Part shown: positions 29,398 through 38,790 of the stretch, in pieces
How the letters are laid out: each line of letters begins with the position of its first letter
Numbering within the stretch: the first letter of the stretch is position 1
Assembly (NCBI RefSeq): GCF_007993735.1
Contig: NZ_CP042453.1
Location: 1,240,001 to 1,304,000 of the forward strand
DNA from: Arenimonas daejeonensis
GTDB taxonomy: Bacteria > Pseudomonadota > Gammaproteobacteria > Xanthomonadales > Xanthomonadaceae
DNA: 64,000 nt
Reading direction: 5' to 3'
Made by a program: the position numbers and the translations under genes
Notes under the pieces: model-generated
Databases searched by the model: none
What the model was told of the DNA's origin: nothing
Seen by the model: the letters and a program-made list of their open reading frames with translations, nothing else

Positions 29398-30657
29398 ATG
29401 GCGAAGCGGGTATTCGGGACGGGCAATCGTCCGGTCGGGCTGTTGGGCGCACTGCTGCCGCTGGCGCTGGTGGCCTGCGGTGGGGAAGTCGACCCGGCGG
29501 CTGGACGGAAGGCGGTTGGCGAATCGCCGGAAGCGGCCCTGCTGCGGCAGCAGTTGCTCGACGCCAAGCCCGGCGACGTCATCGAAATCCCTGCCGGCCG
29601 CCACGCCTTCGAACGTGGCCTGAGCCTGCGCGTCGACGGCGTGACCCTGCGCGGCGCCGGCAAGGACAGCACCATCCTCGACTTCAAGGGCCAGATGGCC
29701 GGCGCCGAGGGCCTGCTGGTGAACGCCAGCCAGTTCACCATCGAGAACCTGGCGATCGAGGACGCGAAGGGCGACGGCCTGAAGATCGTCGAAGCCCAGG
29801 ACATCACCATCCGCGGCGTCCGGGTCGAATGGACCAACGGTCCCGACACCGGCAACGGTGCCTACGGCCTGTACCCGGTCAAGACCCGCAACGTGCTGAT
29901 CGAGGATACGGTCGCGATCGGCGCCTCGGACGCCGGCATCTACGTCGGCCAGTCGAAGGACGTGATCGTGCGCAACAGCCGCGCCGAGTACAACGTCGCC
30001 GGCATCGAGATCGAGAACACGGTCAACGCCGACGTGTACGGCAACATCGCCACCAACAACACCGGCGGCATCCTGGTGTTCAACATGCCGGCGCTGGAGC
30101 AGGCGGGCGGCAACGTGCGCGTGTTCGGCAACCAGGTGTACGCCAACAACACCACCAACTTCGGCGCCAAGGGCACGCCGGTATCCAGCGTGCCGGCGGG
30201 CAGCGGCGTGGTGATCAATTCCAATGACGACGTCGAGATCTTCGACAACGACATCCGCGACAACAAGACCGCCAACATCATCATTTCCAGCGTCTATTCG
30301 ACCGGCTACAAGGACGACAGCCGTTCGGAATCCTTCGACCCGTACCCGGAACGCATCTCGGTGCATGGCAACCGCCTCTCGGGCGGCGGCGACGCGCCCG
30401 ACGGCTTCGACCTGAAGGCGCTGAAGGTGGCCACGGTCGGCCTCGGCGGCAGCCTGCCCGACGTGCTGTGGGACGGTTACCTCAATACCGGACTCGCCGG
30501 CGGCCCGCAGATCTGCCTGAGCGGTGTGTCCGGCGTGGTCAACGCCGACGGCCCCAACGGTTACGCCAATGCGCGACTGGATGCCGGTCCGCACGACTGC
30601 ACCCTGCCGCCGCTGCCGGTGGTGGACCTCAAGCGCATGGAAGCCGCCGGTGGTTGA
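29398..30657 (+). CDS. Parallel beta-helix lipoprotein (partner of diheme cytochrome)
   Basis: A 419-residue protein with a lipoprotein signal ending in LLPLALVACGG (Cys27), followed by many right-handed beta-helix turns rich in N, D and G (FTIENLAIEDAKGDGLKIVE, ITIRGVRVEW, VNADVYGNIATNNTGGILVF). It matches the beta-helix family TIGR03805, whose members occur as pairs with the diheme cytochrome family TIGR03806 encoded next; the function of the pair is unknown. The start is the ATG at 29398, after GGGAGGGTTT. The next gene's GTG start overlaps its stop, showing tight coupling. The protein likely sits in the periplasm or on the outer membrane. The frame is intact. Confidence 0.85.
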   Translation: MAKRVFGTGNRPVGLLGALLPLALVACGGEVDPAAGRKAVGESPEAALLRQQLLDAKPGDVIEIPAGRHAFERGLSLRVDGVTLRGAGKDSTILDFKGQMAGAEGLLVNASQFTIENLAIEDAKGDGLKIVEAQDITIRGVRVEWTNGPDTGNGAYGLYPVKTRNVLIEDTVAIGASDAGIYVGQSKDVIVRNSRAEYNVAGIEIENTVNADVYGNIATNNTGGILVFNMPALEQAGGNVRVFGNQVYANNTTNFGAKGTPVSSVPAGSGVVINSNDDVEIFDNDIRDNKTANIIISSVYSTGYKDDSRSESFDPYPERISVHGNRLSGGGDAPDGFDLKALKVATVGLGGSLPDVLWDGYLNTGLAGGPQICLSGVSGVVNADGPNGYANARLDAGPHDCTLPPLPVVDLKRMEAAGG

Positions 30658-31881
30658 GATCGCGACGCCGGTCCGTCGTGTGCGGACCGTTTCCCTGTTC
30701 TGTGTGGCGCTGGCGTTGCTGGCGCTGTTGGCCGGCTGCGGTCGCGAGCCCGCGCCGGTCGTTTTTCATTCCGAAGGCCTGCCCGACACGTTGTCGGCCT
30801 GGCAGCTGTTCGAGGTTGATGACAACCAGCTGGTGCCCAATGCCGGCGTCGTGCGCTACGAGCTCAACACGCCGCTGTTCACCGACTACGCGCACAAGCT
30901 GCGCACGGTCTGGATGCCGGCGGGGAGTTCCACCCCGTACAACGGCGAATCGAGTTTCGACTTCCCGGTCGGCACCATCCTGAGCAAGACCTTCTACTAC
31001 CCGCGCCTGCCGGGCGAGCCGGCAGGCAGCGACCGTGTCGTACGCAGCGAGGATACGGCCGGCGTGCTGCCCGGCGGACGCCTGGCACTGGACCAGGTGC
31101 GCCTGATCGAGACACGGTTGCTGGTACGACGCGAGGACGGCTGGCTCGCCTTGCCCTATGTCTGGAACGACGAACAGTCCGAAGCACGGCTGATGCGTGG
31201 CGGTTCGCTGGTCCGCCTGTCGCTGGTGGATGCCGCCGGCGAAAGCGAGCCGGTCGCTTACGCCGTGCCCGACCAGAACCAGTGCGCCGGTTGCCACGTC
31301 AGCAATGTGCGCGAGAAGCGGATGCTCCCGATCGGCCCGACCGCGCGCAACCTCAACCGCGACCTCGCCTACCTGGCCGAAGACGGCAGCGAATCGATCG
31401 AAAACCAGCTGCAGCACTGGCAGCGCACGGGGATGCTGACGGGCGTGCCGGAAGCCGCGCAGGTTCCGCGCATGGCCAACTGGCGCGACGAGGCAGGGGC
31501 TTCGCTCGACGGCCGTGCCCGCGCCTACCTGGACGCCAACTGCGCCCACTGCCACAGCCCGCGGGGCCCGGGGAACACTTCCGGCATGTGGCTGGGCAGC
31601 GACGTCACCGATCTGCTGCGGCTGGGCCGCTGCAAGCTGCCGATCGCCGCGGGGCAGGGCACCGGCAACAAACGCTACGGCTACGTGCCGGGCGATCCGG
31701 ACGGCTCGATCCTGACCTACCGCATCGAAAGCAACGACCCGGGCGTGATGATGCCGGAGCTGGGTCGCAGCATCGTGCACCGCGAAGGTGCGGCGCTGAT
31801 CCGGGCCTGGATCGCCGCCCAGGACGGCGCCTGCGGCATCGACAACGCTCCACCGGGGTCCGACCCCGCCAACAACAATAA
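30650..31881 (+). CDS. SO2930-family diheme c-type cytochrome lipoprotein (stop codon uncertain)
   Basis: About 410 residues. A lipoprotein signal ends in LALLALLAGC, and two heme-binding motifs, CAGCH (about residues 212-216) and CAHCH (about 298-302), mark a diheme cytochrome. The N-terminal region (LVPNAGVVRYELNTPLFTDY and the TFYYPR segment) and GRLSIVHREGAALIRAW-like C-terminus fit TIGR03806. The GTG at 30650 overlaps the beta-helix stop; a GTG at 30680 is an alternative. As given, the frame has no stop and runs on into the receptor gene. One missing base near the 3' end, the commonest error here, would end it at the TAA at 31879-31881. It presumably passes electrons in the periplasm. 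Confidence 0.8.
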
Positions 31882-31903
31882 CGACTCAACCGGGGATGAA
31901 TCC

Positions 31904-34332
31904 ATGAGGCTTCGCAAGAATCGACTGAGCATGCGGGTGCGCCAGGCGCTGGTGGGTGGCCTTGCGGCGAGCGCGGCGACCTTCGCCATCGCCGCCCAGG
32001 ACGCCGTGCCGGCGACCACCGACCCCGCCACGCTGGACACGATCACCGTGACCGCGCAGAGCCGCGAACAGGACGTCCAGGACGTGCCGATCGCGATGCA
32101 GGTGGTGGACGGCCGCATGATCAACGACCTGGCGGCGGAAGACCTGGGCGACATCGATTCCTACATCCCCGGCCTGGTCGTTGACAGCCAGCAGCCGACC
32201 CAGCCGCGGATCGAACTGCGTGGCATCAGTACCTCCGACTTCGGCATCGGCACCGATCCGGCGGTAGGCATCTACGTGGACGGCGTTTATGCCGGACGTG
32301 GCGGCGGCGTGCTGCTGCCCTTCGTGGACGTCGAACGCATCGAGGTGCTGAAAGGCCCGCAGGGCACCCTGTTCGGCCGCAACACCGCGGCCGGCGCGGT
32401 CGCCATCGTCACCAACCGGCCCGACCTGGAGTTCGACGCCAACGCGACGGCCCGTTTCGGCGAGGACGGCAAGCAGTACTTAAGGGCATGCTCAACCTTC
32501 CGGTGGGCGAGGATTCGGCCTTCCGCTTCGTCGGCCTGTCCGACCAGGCCGACGGCTGGCTGCAGGACGCCAACACCGGCCAGGACCTGGCGCCGGAAGA
32601 CACCTGGGCCACGCGCGCCGCCTTCAGCACGCGTTTCGGCGAAAACACCACGGCCTGGATTTATGGGACCACGAAGAGCTCGACCAGCTCGGCCAGGCCA
32701 CCATCGGCGTGGTCGCACTGCCGCCGGCGCCGGGACGCATCCCGTTGCCGCTGGACGAGACCTCGTACCTGGACCCGTTCAACACGCCGGCCACGGTGGA
32801 CGCCGAAGGCAACGAGGAATCGCGGCGTTTCGACGGTGTCACGCTGGTGGTGGACCACGCCTTCACCTGGGGGCGCGCTGACCTCGACCACGGCCTGGAA
32901 GGACTACGACTCGCTCAATCGCGTCGAGGAGGACGGCACCGACCGCCTCTACCTCTACGTGGATTCGACCAACACCGAATCGAACTCGACCTTCTACCAG
33001 GAGTTCAAGTTCAGCGGCGGCAACGACCGCCTGGACTGGGTGATGGGCGCCAGCTACTTCAGCGAGTCGGCCGACCAGACCAGCGAGGTCAACGCGTTCA
33101 CCGACTCGGTGGACAGCATCCTGGCCAACCTGGGCATGGCGCCGACCCCGGACGGCACCCTGTTCGGCTTCACCACGGCGGTGATGCAGGCCAACGGCAT
33201 CCCGCTGTCGCTGCTGGGCCACCGCTGGAACGAGAAGTTCGTCAACGGCGTCGACACCACCGCCTACGCGCTGTACGGCGACGTGATCTGGCACACCACC
33301 GACCGCCTGAACCTGACCTTCGGCCTGCGTTACACCTACGACGAGAAGGACTTCACCTGGTTCAACGACATGCGCAGCGCGCCGACGCTCGATGCCACCC
33401 TGGACCAGATGGAAGCGCTGGGCATCTTCGGCCTGCTGGGCATCCCGAGGGAGATGTACGAGTTCGACATCGCCTTCATCGACCCGCCGGCGATGGCCAA
33501 CAAGGGCATCCTGAACGGCGCCTCGCAGTCCTGGGACGACTTCAGCCCGCGCTTCGTCGCCGACTACCACTTCACCGACGACCTGATGGGCTTCGCCTCG
33601 CTGGCCAAGGGCTACAAGGCCGGTGGCTTCAACTCGCTGCAGATCGGCAGCGAGTTCGCCAACGAGGAAGTCTGGAACTTCGAGCTCGGCGTCAAACATT
33701 CGCTGCGCGACTACCGCCTGCGCTACAACGCCTCGGTCTACCACTACCAGTACGACGACCGCCAGGCGATCCGCCTGGACACCACCACCGCCATCCCGCG
33801 CTACGTCGTCGACACCTCCGACCTCGAGGCCTGGGGCATGGACTTCGACATGCACTGGCAGGCCACCGACGGGCTGACCCTGGATTTCGTCGCGGCCTAC
33901 ATCGACTCGACCTACAAGGACTACATGACGCCCGAGGGCGATGACCTGGCCGGCCAGCCGACCGGCACGCCGGAGTGGTCGATCGCCGGCGGCTTCACCT
34001 ACCTGTGGATGCTCGGCGACGCCGGCGACCTGCGTCTGGCCCTGCGCCACGCCTACCGCGGCGAGACCCGCTGCAGCGACGAGTCCGAAGCGCAGGGCAC
34101 CTGCGGTGTCAGCCCGGTGCTGAGGCTGGGCGAGTCGCAGGAGCGTACCGACGTCCGCCTGGGCTGGGCTTCGGCCGACGGAAAATTCGGTGTCGCCGTG
34201 TACGGCAACAACGTCTTCGACAACCAGTACGTCACCGCGCTCGGCACCTACGGCAAGACCGTGCTGGGCACCGTCGGCGCGCGGGTGAGCGAGCCGCGCA
34301 CCTGGGGCGTGGAGATGAGTGTCGATTTCTGA
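31904..34332 (+). CDS. TonB-dependent receptor (three frameshifts)
   Basis: An outer-membrane receptor of about 809 residues. A signal region (VGGLAASAATFAIAAQ) precedes the TonB box-like TLDTITVTAQ. The plug domain shows VPIAMQVVDGRMINDLAAED, PRIELRGISTSDFGIGTD, GIYVDGVYAGR and VERIEVLKGPQGTLFGRNTA. The barrel ends in the aromatic VSEPRTWGVEMSVDF. It is of the siderophore/complex-substrate type common in Caulobacter- and Xanthomonas-like bacteria; the ligand is unknown. The frame changes near 32480 and 32665 (one base missing each) and 32878 (one base extra). It is the last gene of the block and ends at a strong terminator, so it probably imports or exports the substrate handled by the two lipoproteins upstream. 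Confidence 0.88.
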
Positions 34333-34391
34333 TCGGCGTGTTGTCGCGGACCCTCCCCGGGCCGCGGCATGGAGCGAACGGTCTTTCCCCA

Positions 34392-34420
34392 CCCCGGCAC
34401 CTCGTGTGCCGGGGTTTTTT
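34392..34420 (+). terminator. Strong intrinsic terminator after the TonB-dependent receptor
   Basis: A perfect 9-bp stem (CCCCGGCAC, 34392-34400, with GTGCCGGGG, 34406-34414), a five-base loop and a T6 run at 34415-34420. It closes the accessory block just before recG. Confidence 0.9.
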
Positions 34421-34449
34421 ATTGTGGGCATTGCCGGCATCCTTGCGCG

Positions 34450-36555
34450 ATGCCCAAGCGCAGCAACGCCCCCACGGTGGATCCACTCTCGCAAGCCGTG
34501 ACGGCGTTGCCAGGCGTGGGGCCCGTGGTCGCCGGGAAGCTGGCGGCGAGAGGCCTGCTGAGCGTGCAGGACCTTTGGCTGCACTTGCCGCTGCGCTACG
34601 AAGACCGCACGCGCGTCACGCCGATCGCGAACCTGGTGCCGTCACAGCCGGCGCAGGTCGAGGCGCGGGTGGAGGCGGTCGAGCGCAGCTTCCGGTACCG
34701 GCCCTTGCTGCGCGTGGTGGTTTCGGATGACTCGCGCGGGACTCTGGTGTTGCGCTTTTTCCATTTCGGCAAGGCGCAGCTGGCGCAGTTCGTGCCCGGC
34801 CGCCGGATCCTGTGTTACGGCGAGGCGCGGCCGGGGCAGCACGGGCTGGAGATGGTGCATCCGAGTTACCGGCTGCTGGCCGACGACGCCGACGCGGTGA
34901 TCCGCGACCGGCTCGACCCGGTCTATCCGGCGGTCGAGGGCCTGGGGCCGCAGTCGCTGTCGCGGCTGATCGGCGAGGCGCTGCGGCTCCTGCCGCCTGC
35001 CGAGGCGCTGGAACTGCTGCCGGCCGACCTGCGTGCGCGCCTGCAGCTGCCGACGCTGCGCGATGCGCTGCTGACCGCGCATCGCCCGCCGCCCGACGCG
35101 GACCTGGCGCAGTTCGCCCTGGGCGTGCACCCGGCGCAGCGGCGGCTGGCGCTGGAGGAACTGCTGGCGCACCACCTGAGCCTGCGCCGCCAGCGCATCG
35201 CACTGCGTGCGCATGGGGCGATGCCGGTGCGACCTCCAGGCAAGCTGGCGGCCGCGCTGGGCAAGCGCCTGAAGTTCAAGCTCACCGGCGCCCAACAGCG
35301 CGTGCTGGAAGAGGTGGCGCGCGACATGTCACGGCCCGAGCCGATGCTGCGGCTGGTGCAGGGCGACGTCGGCAGCGGCAAGACCGTGGTCGCTGCCCTG
35401 GCGGCGGCCAATGCCGTCGAGGCCGGCCGCCAGGTCGCGCTGATGGCGCCGACCGAGCTGCTGGCCGAACAGCATCTGGCCAACTTCCGTGCCTGGCTCG
35501 AGCCGCTGGGTGTGCAGGTGGCCTGGCTGGCCGGCAAGGTCACCGGCAAGGCACGCACCGCGGCATTGGCCGAGATCGCCTCGGGGCGCGCCCAGGTCGT
35601 GGTCGGCACGCATGCGCTGATGCAGGACAAGGTGGTGTTCTCCAGCCTGGCACTGGCCATCGTCGACGAACAGCACCGCTTCGGCGTGCACCAGCGCCTG
35701 GCCCTGCGCGACAAGGGCCTGGACGGCAGCCAGGTGCCGCACCAGCTGGTGATGACCGCCACGCCGATCCCGCGCACGCTGGCGATGTCGGCCTACGCCG
35801 ACCTGGACGTGTCGGTGATCGACGAGATGCCGCCGGGCCGCACCCCGGTGACCACGGTCGCGGTCAGCGGCGAACGCCGCGGCGAGGTGGTCGAACGCAT
35901 TCGCGCCGCCTGCGCCGAAGGGCGGCAGGCCTATTGGGTCTGCACGCTGATCGAAGAAAGCGAGGAAGTGGAAGGCCAGGCCGCGCAGTCCACCTTCGAA
36001 CAACTCGGCCAGCTGCTGCCGGAACTGCGCCTGGGCCTGCTGCACGGGCGAATGAAGCCTGCCGAGAAGCAGGCGGTGATGGCACGTTTCAAGGCTGGCG
36101 AACTGCAGTTGCTGGTCGCCACCACCGTGATCGAGGTCGGCGTGGATGTGCCCAATGCCAGCCTGATGATCATCGAGAACGCCGAACGCCTCGGCCTGGC
36201 CCAGCTGCACCAGCTGCGTGGCCGGGTCGGGCGCGGCGCGGCGGCGTCGAGCTGCGTGCTGATGTACAAGCCGCCGCTGTCGGCGATGGCGCGCGAGCGG
36301 CTGGAGGTGATGCGCGCCAGCACCGACGGTTTCCTGATCGCGGAAAAAGACCTCGAGCTGCGCGGCCCCGGCGAGTTGCTGGGCACGCGCCAGACCGGAC
36401 TGGCCAGTTTCCGTGTCGCCGACCTGGTGCGGGATGCCGGGTTGTTGCCGACCGTGCACGAAGTGGCGGAAACCCTGCTGGCCGAGCAGCCCGCGCTGGC
36501 CGACCGGCTGGTGCGGCGCTGGGTGGGCGGCGCGGCCCGGTTCGCCGGCGCCTGA
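34450..36555 (+). CDS. recG: ATP-dependent DNA helicase RecG
   Basis: A 701-residue superfamily 2 helicase that reverses stalled forks and migrates branched DNA. The N-terminal wedge domain starts TALPGVGPVVAGKLAARGLL. Helicase motifs follow: LVQGDVGSGKTVVAALAA (Walker A), IVDEQHRFGVHQR (DEQH), MTATPIPRTLAM, and the C-terminal TTVIEVGVDVPNASLMIIEN and QLRGRVGRG (motif VI). The start is ATG 34450, which lies 30 bases beyond the terminator of the accessory block. In E. coli recG belongs with spoT; here it is separated from spoT-ridA by the block. The frame is intact. Confidence 0.96.
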   Translation: MPKRSNAPTVDPLSQAVTALPGVGPVVAGKLAARGLLSVQDLWLHLPLRYEDRTRVTPIANLVPSQPAQVEARVEAVERSFRYRPLLRVVVSDDSRGTLVLRFFHFGKAQLAQFVPGRRILCYGEARPGQHGLEMVHPSYRLLADDADAVIRDRLDPVYPAVEGLGPQSLSRLIGEALRLLPPAEALELLPADLRARLQLPTLRDALLTAHRPPPDADLAQFALGVHPAQRRLALEELLAHHLSLRRQRIALRAHGAMPVRPPGKLAAALGKRLKFKLTGAQQRVLEEVARDMSRPEPMLRLVQGDVGSGKTVVAALAAANAVEAGRQVALMAPTELLAEQHLANFRAWLEPLGVQVAWLAGKVTGKARTAALAEIASGRAQVVVGTHALMQDKVVFSSLALAIVDEQHRFGVHQRLALRDKGLDGSQVPHQLVMTATPIPRTLAMSAYADLDVSVIDEMPPGRTPVTTVAVSGERRGEVVERIRAACAEGRQAYWVCTLIEESEEVEGQAAQSTFEQLGQLLPELRLGLLHGRMKPAEKQAVMARFKAGELQLLVATTVIEVGVDVPNASLMIIENAERLGLAQLHQLRGRVGRGAAASSCVLMYKPPLSAMARERLEVMRASTDGFLIAEKDLELRGPGELLGTRQTGLASFRVADLVRDAGLLPTVHEVAETLLAEQPALADRLVRRWVGGAARFAGA

Positions 36556-36576
36556 AGTTGCCCATTGGGGCAACTT
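36555..36576 (+). terminator. Hairpin at the recG stop, weak terminator candidate
   Basis: A 9-bp perfect stem (AAGTTGCCC with GGGCAACTT) and ATTG loop overlapping the recG stop codon. No T-tract follows, so it could act in mRNA stability rather than termination. Confidence 0.4.
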
Positions 36577-36681
36577 CCCGGGGTGTCGGGGCAGGCGTAG
36601 AGTCAGCCGTGGCCCACTCTGGGTGGGTCGATCCCGGCCGGACCCCACTTCACCCCGGCCGGGCCTACCGAGGAGGACGTC

Positions 36682-37251
36682 ATGAAAATCCGTCCGATGT
36701 TGTTCGCCCTCGTCGCCGCATCCACGGCGACCCTGGTCGGTGCAAGCGCTTCCTTCGCGTCGACCAGCTGGAAAGATCCGGGCCAGTCGCGGCAGGCCAC
36801 GCGCGACATGGTCGAGCAGACCATCGATCGCCTCTACAGCCTGGAACCCAGCGCCCGCCGCGCCATCCGGCAGTCGGGGTACTACGCCGTCTTCGATATC
36901 GCCGCCGACGGCAGCGGCCGGGGCATGGTGGTCGAGGAGTCGATCCGCGAGGAAACACTGATGGGTGTCAGCGGCTCGCAGCCGGCGACTCCGGGAGGTT
37001 ACCGCCAGGTCTGGGTGTTCAAGACGCCCGAGGCCTATCGCGAGTTCATCGCGCATGGCCACGCGTTTGCCGACGGAACCCGCCTGGAGCCGAATCTGGC
37101 CCTCGGCGCGCCGTGGCCGCCGGGCGCGCTGAGAGTCGCCGATGACGTCACGCTCTACCACATCACCAACGAAGGCCTGGTAATGGACCTGACGATGCCG
37201 GCGAGTGCGTACCGGCGCAACATCGCCTTCGATCGCACAGGGCGCCTCTGA
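36682..37251 (+). CDS. Secreted protein, possibly divergent SYLF/Ysc84-like
   Basis: A 189-residue protein with a Sec signal peptide (FALVAASTATLVGASASFAS). The rest resembles the SYLF (Ysc84) lipid-binding fold in order: a helical lead with LYSLEPSARRAIRQSGYYAV, a glycine-rich turn (DGSGRGMVVEE), a VFKTPEAYREFIAHG segment like the family's VFK-x-x-x-A-L-x-x-F, and a closing VTLYHITNEGLVMDLTM. The match is remote and the function is unknown. It is preceded by GAGGAGGAC and stands alone between recG and the nucleoside hydrolase, with no operon partner. Confidence 0.5.
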   Translation: MKIRPMLFALVAASTATLVGASASFASTSWKDPGQSRQATRDMVEQTIDRLYSLEPSARRAIRQSGYYAVFDIAADGSGRGMVVEESIREETLMGVSGSQPATPGGYRQVWVFKTPEAYREFIAHGHAFADGTRLEPNLALGAPWPPGALRVADDVTLYHITNEGLVMDLTMPASAYRRNIAFDRTGRL

Positions 37252-37296
37252 CGCGGCACTGCGGGATGCGGGCGTCCGATCTGCGACAATCCGCGG

Positions 37297-38227
37297 ATGG
37301 ACGAACGCATCCCGCTGTTGATCGACACCGACCCGGGCGTGGACGACGCCCTGGCCTTGCTGATGGCCTTTGGCGACCCACGCCACGAACTGCTCGGCCT
37401 GACTATCGCGGCGGGCAATGTCGGCCTGCGCCACACCGTCGCCAACGCGCTCAAGCTCTGTGAAGTCGCCGGTGTGCAGGTGCCGGTGTACCCCGGCTGC
37501 CCGGTGCCGCTGGTGCATGCGGCCGAGGATGCGGCCTACGTACACGGCGAGGACGGTTTCGGTGGCACCGGCCATGTCCCGGCGGCACGGCAGGCCGAGT
37601 CCGAACACGCCGCGCTGGCGATCATCCGGCTGGCGCGCGAACACGAGGGCCGGCTGCTGCTGGTCACCCTGGGGCCGCTGACCAACCTGGCGCTGGCGGT
37701 ACGGCTGGACCCGGACCTGCCTTCGCGCATCGGCCGCCTGGTGGTGATGGGCGGCGCGGTGACCGGGCTGGGCAATACCTCGGTCCCGGCCGAATTCAAC
37801 ATCGCCTTCGACCCGGAGGCGGCCGAGGTGGTGTTCCGGGCCTTCCCCGGTTCGAGCTGGTGGACTGGGAGGCGGTGCTGCGGCACGGTTTCCTGCACCG
37901 GGATTTCGAGGCCTGGCTGGCCGCCGGGGACGCCCGGGCCCGGTTCTACGACGGCATCTCCCGCTTCACCCGGCAGTGGTCCGAGGAGCGGCGGGGCACC
38001 CACTGGCACAGTGCCGACGCCCTGGCCATGGCTGCGGCCCTGCAGCCGGATGGGGTGCTCCGGGCCGAACACCGGTACCTGGCCGTCGAGCTGGAAGGCC
38101 GGCTCAGCCGGGGGCGACCCTGGTGGACTGGCAGCAAAGAACCGGGCGGGCGGCGAATGCCCGGATCGTGATGGATTACGACCCGGCCCGGTTCCAGGCC
38201 CAGCTGCGGGCGGCCCTGGGGGCCTGA
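37297..38227 (+). CDS. Inosine/uridine-preferring nucleoside hydrolase (two frameshifts)
   Basis: About 310 residues of the IUNH fold, which cleaves ribonucleosides to base plus ribose for salvage. The calcium-binding signature [12 protein letters not shown] is at about residues 9-20. [36 protein letters not shown] (substrate loop) and the C-terminal [13 protein letters not shown], which carries the catalytic-site HSAD, follow. One base is missing near 37850 and one near 38115. It lies 45 bases after the SYLF-like gene and ends 83 bases before rpmE2, which has its own promoter. Confidence 0.9.
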
Positions 38228-38241
38228 AGGCAGGGGCGGGC

Positions 38242-38271
38242 TTGCGGCGGCCCGTGCGGCCGGCCTATAAT
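38242..38271 (+). promoter_or_regulatory. Promoter of rpmE2
   Basis: A -35-like TTGCGG (38242-38247), an 18-base spacer and a consensus -10 TATAAT (38266-38271) lie 40 bases before the rpmE2 start, consistent with a strong housekeeping promoter. Confidence 0.7.
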
Positions 38272-38310
38272 CCCCGTCTTTCCCCACGCAAACCCGGCGG
38301 AGCTTTAGCC

Positions 38311-38553
38311 ATGAAGGCCGACATCCATCCGAACTACAAAGAAGTCGTCTTCCAGGACCTGTCCTCCGACTTCGCGTTCCTGACCCGTTCGACCCTCTCC
38401 AGCAAGGAGAAGGTGAAGTGGGAAGACGGCAATGAATATCCCCTGATCAAGGTCGACATCACCTCGGCTTCGCACCCGTTCTACACGGGCAAGCAGAAGG
38501 TGCTGGACACCGGCGGCCGCGTCGACCGCTTCCGCAAGCGCTACGCCAAGTAA
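38311..38553 (+). CDS. rpmE2: 50S ribosomal protein L31 type B
   Basis: An 80-residue L31 of the C-minus (zinc-free) type. It starts [20 protein letters not shown], and [20 protein letters not shown] is typical; no CxxC pair is present. C-minus L31 often replaces the zinc form under zinc limitation. Here no Zur-like site is evident and the strong -10 suggests constitutive use. It is flanked by its own promoter and a strong terminator, and is followed by gltA. Confidence 0.95.
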   Translation: MKADIHPNYKEVVFQDLSSDFAFLTRSTLSSKEKVKWEDGNEYPLIKVDITSASHPFYTGKQKVLDTGGRVDRFRKRYAK

Positions 38554-38585
38554 GCGCCGTCCCGGGCGACCGGGACGCGGACCAC

Positions 38586-38619
38586 GAAAGGCCACCCCGA
38601 CGGGTGGCCTTTCGCGTTT
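38586..38619 (+). terminator. Terminator after rpmE2
   Basis: A perfect 12-bp stem (38586-38597 with 38602-38613), a CGAC loop, and then GCGTTT. It separates rpmE2 from gltA. Confidence 0.8.
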
Positions 38620-38790
38620 CCGTGACCCCGTACCAAGGTTCATGCCCCCGTAACTGACTTGCCCGCAGGGCCTGTGAGATACTTCGGCGCATGGTGGTCG
38701 CCCCGGGCGGCGCCTTCACTTTATGTTGCGATCGCCGCGCCTGAGCCTTCGTGGATGCGGATCGCGCCATCCCCTGCAAGGAGTCAGCCC

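Noticed and set aside
28210-34449. Calling the accessory block a recent foreign island
   Set aside because: GC content and codon use look like the flanks, and there is no tRNA, integrase or direct repeat at its ends. Insertion relative to other genomes is likely, but recent transfer is not supported.
32863-34584. 573-codon minus-strand frame opposite the TonB receptor
   Set aside because: It is a shadow of the receptor and spans its terminator and the recG start; no domain is visible.
35329-37644. 771-codon minus-strand frame opposite recG and the SYLF-like gene
   Set aside because: It crosses three plus-strand genes and has antisense composition without domains.
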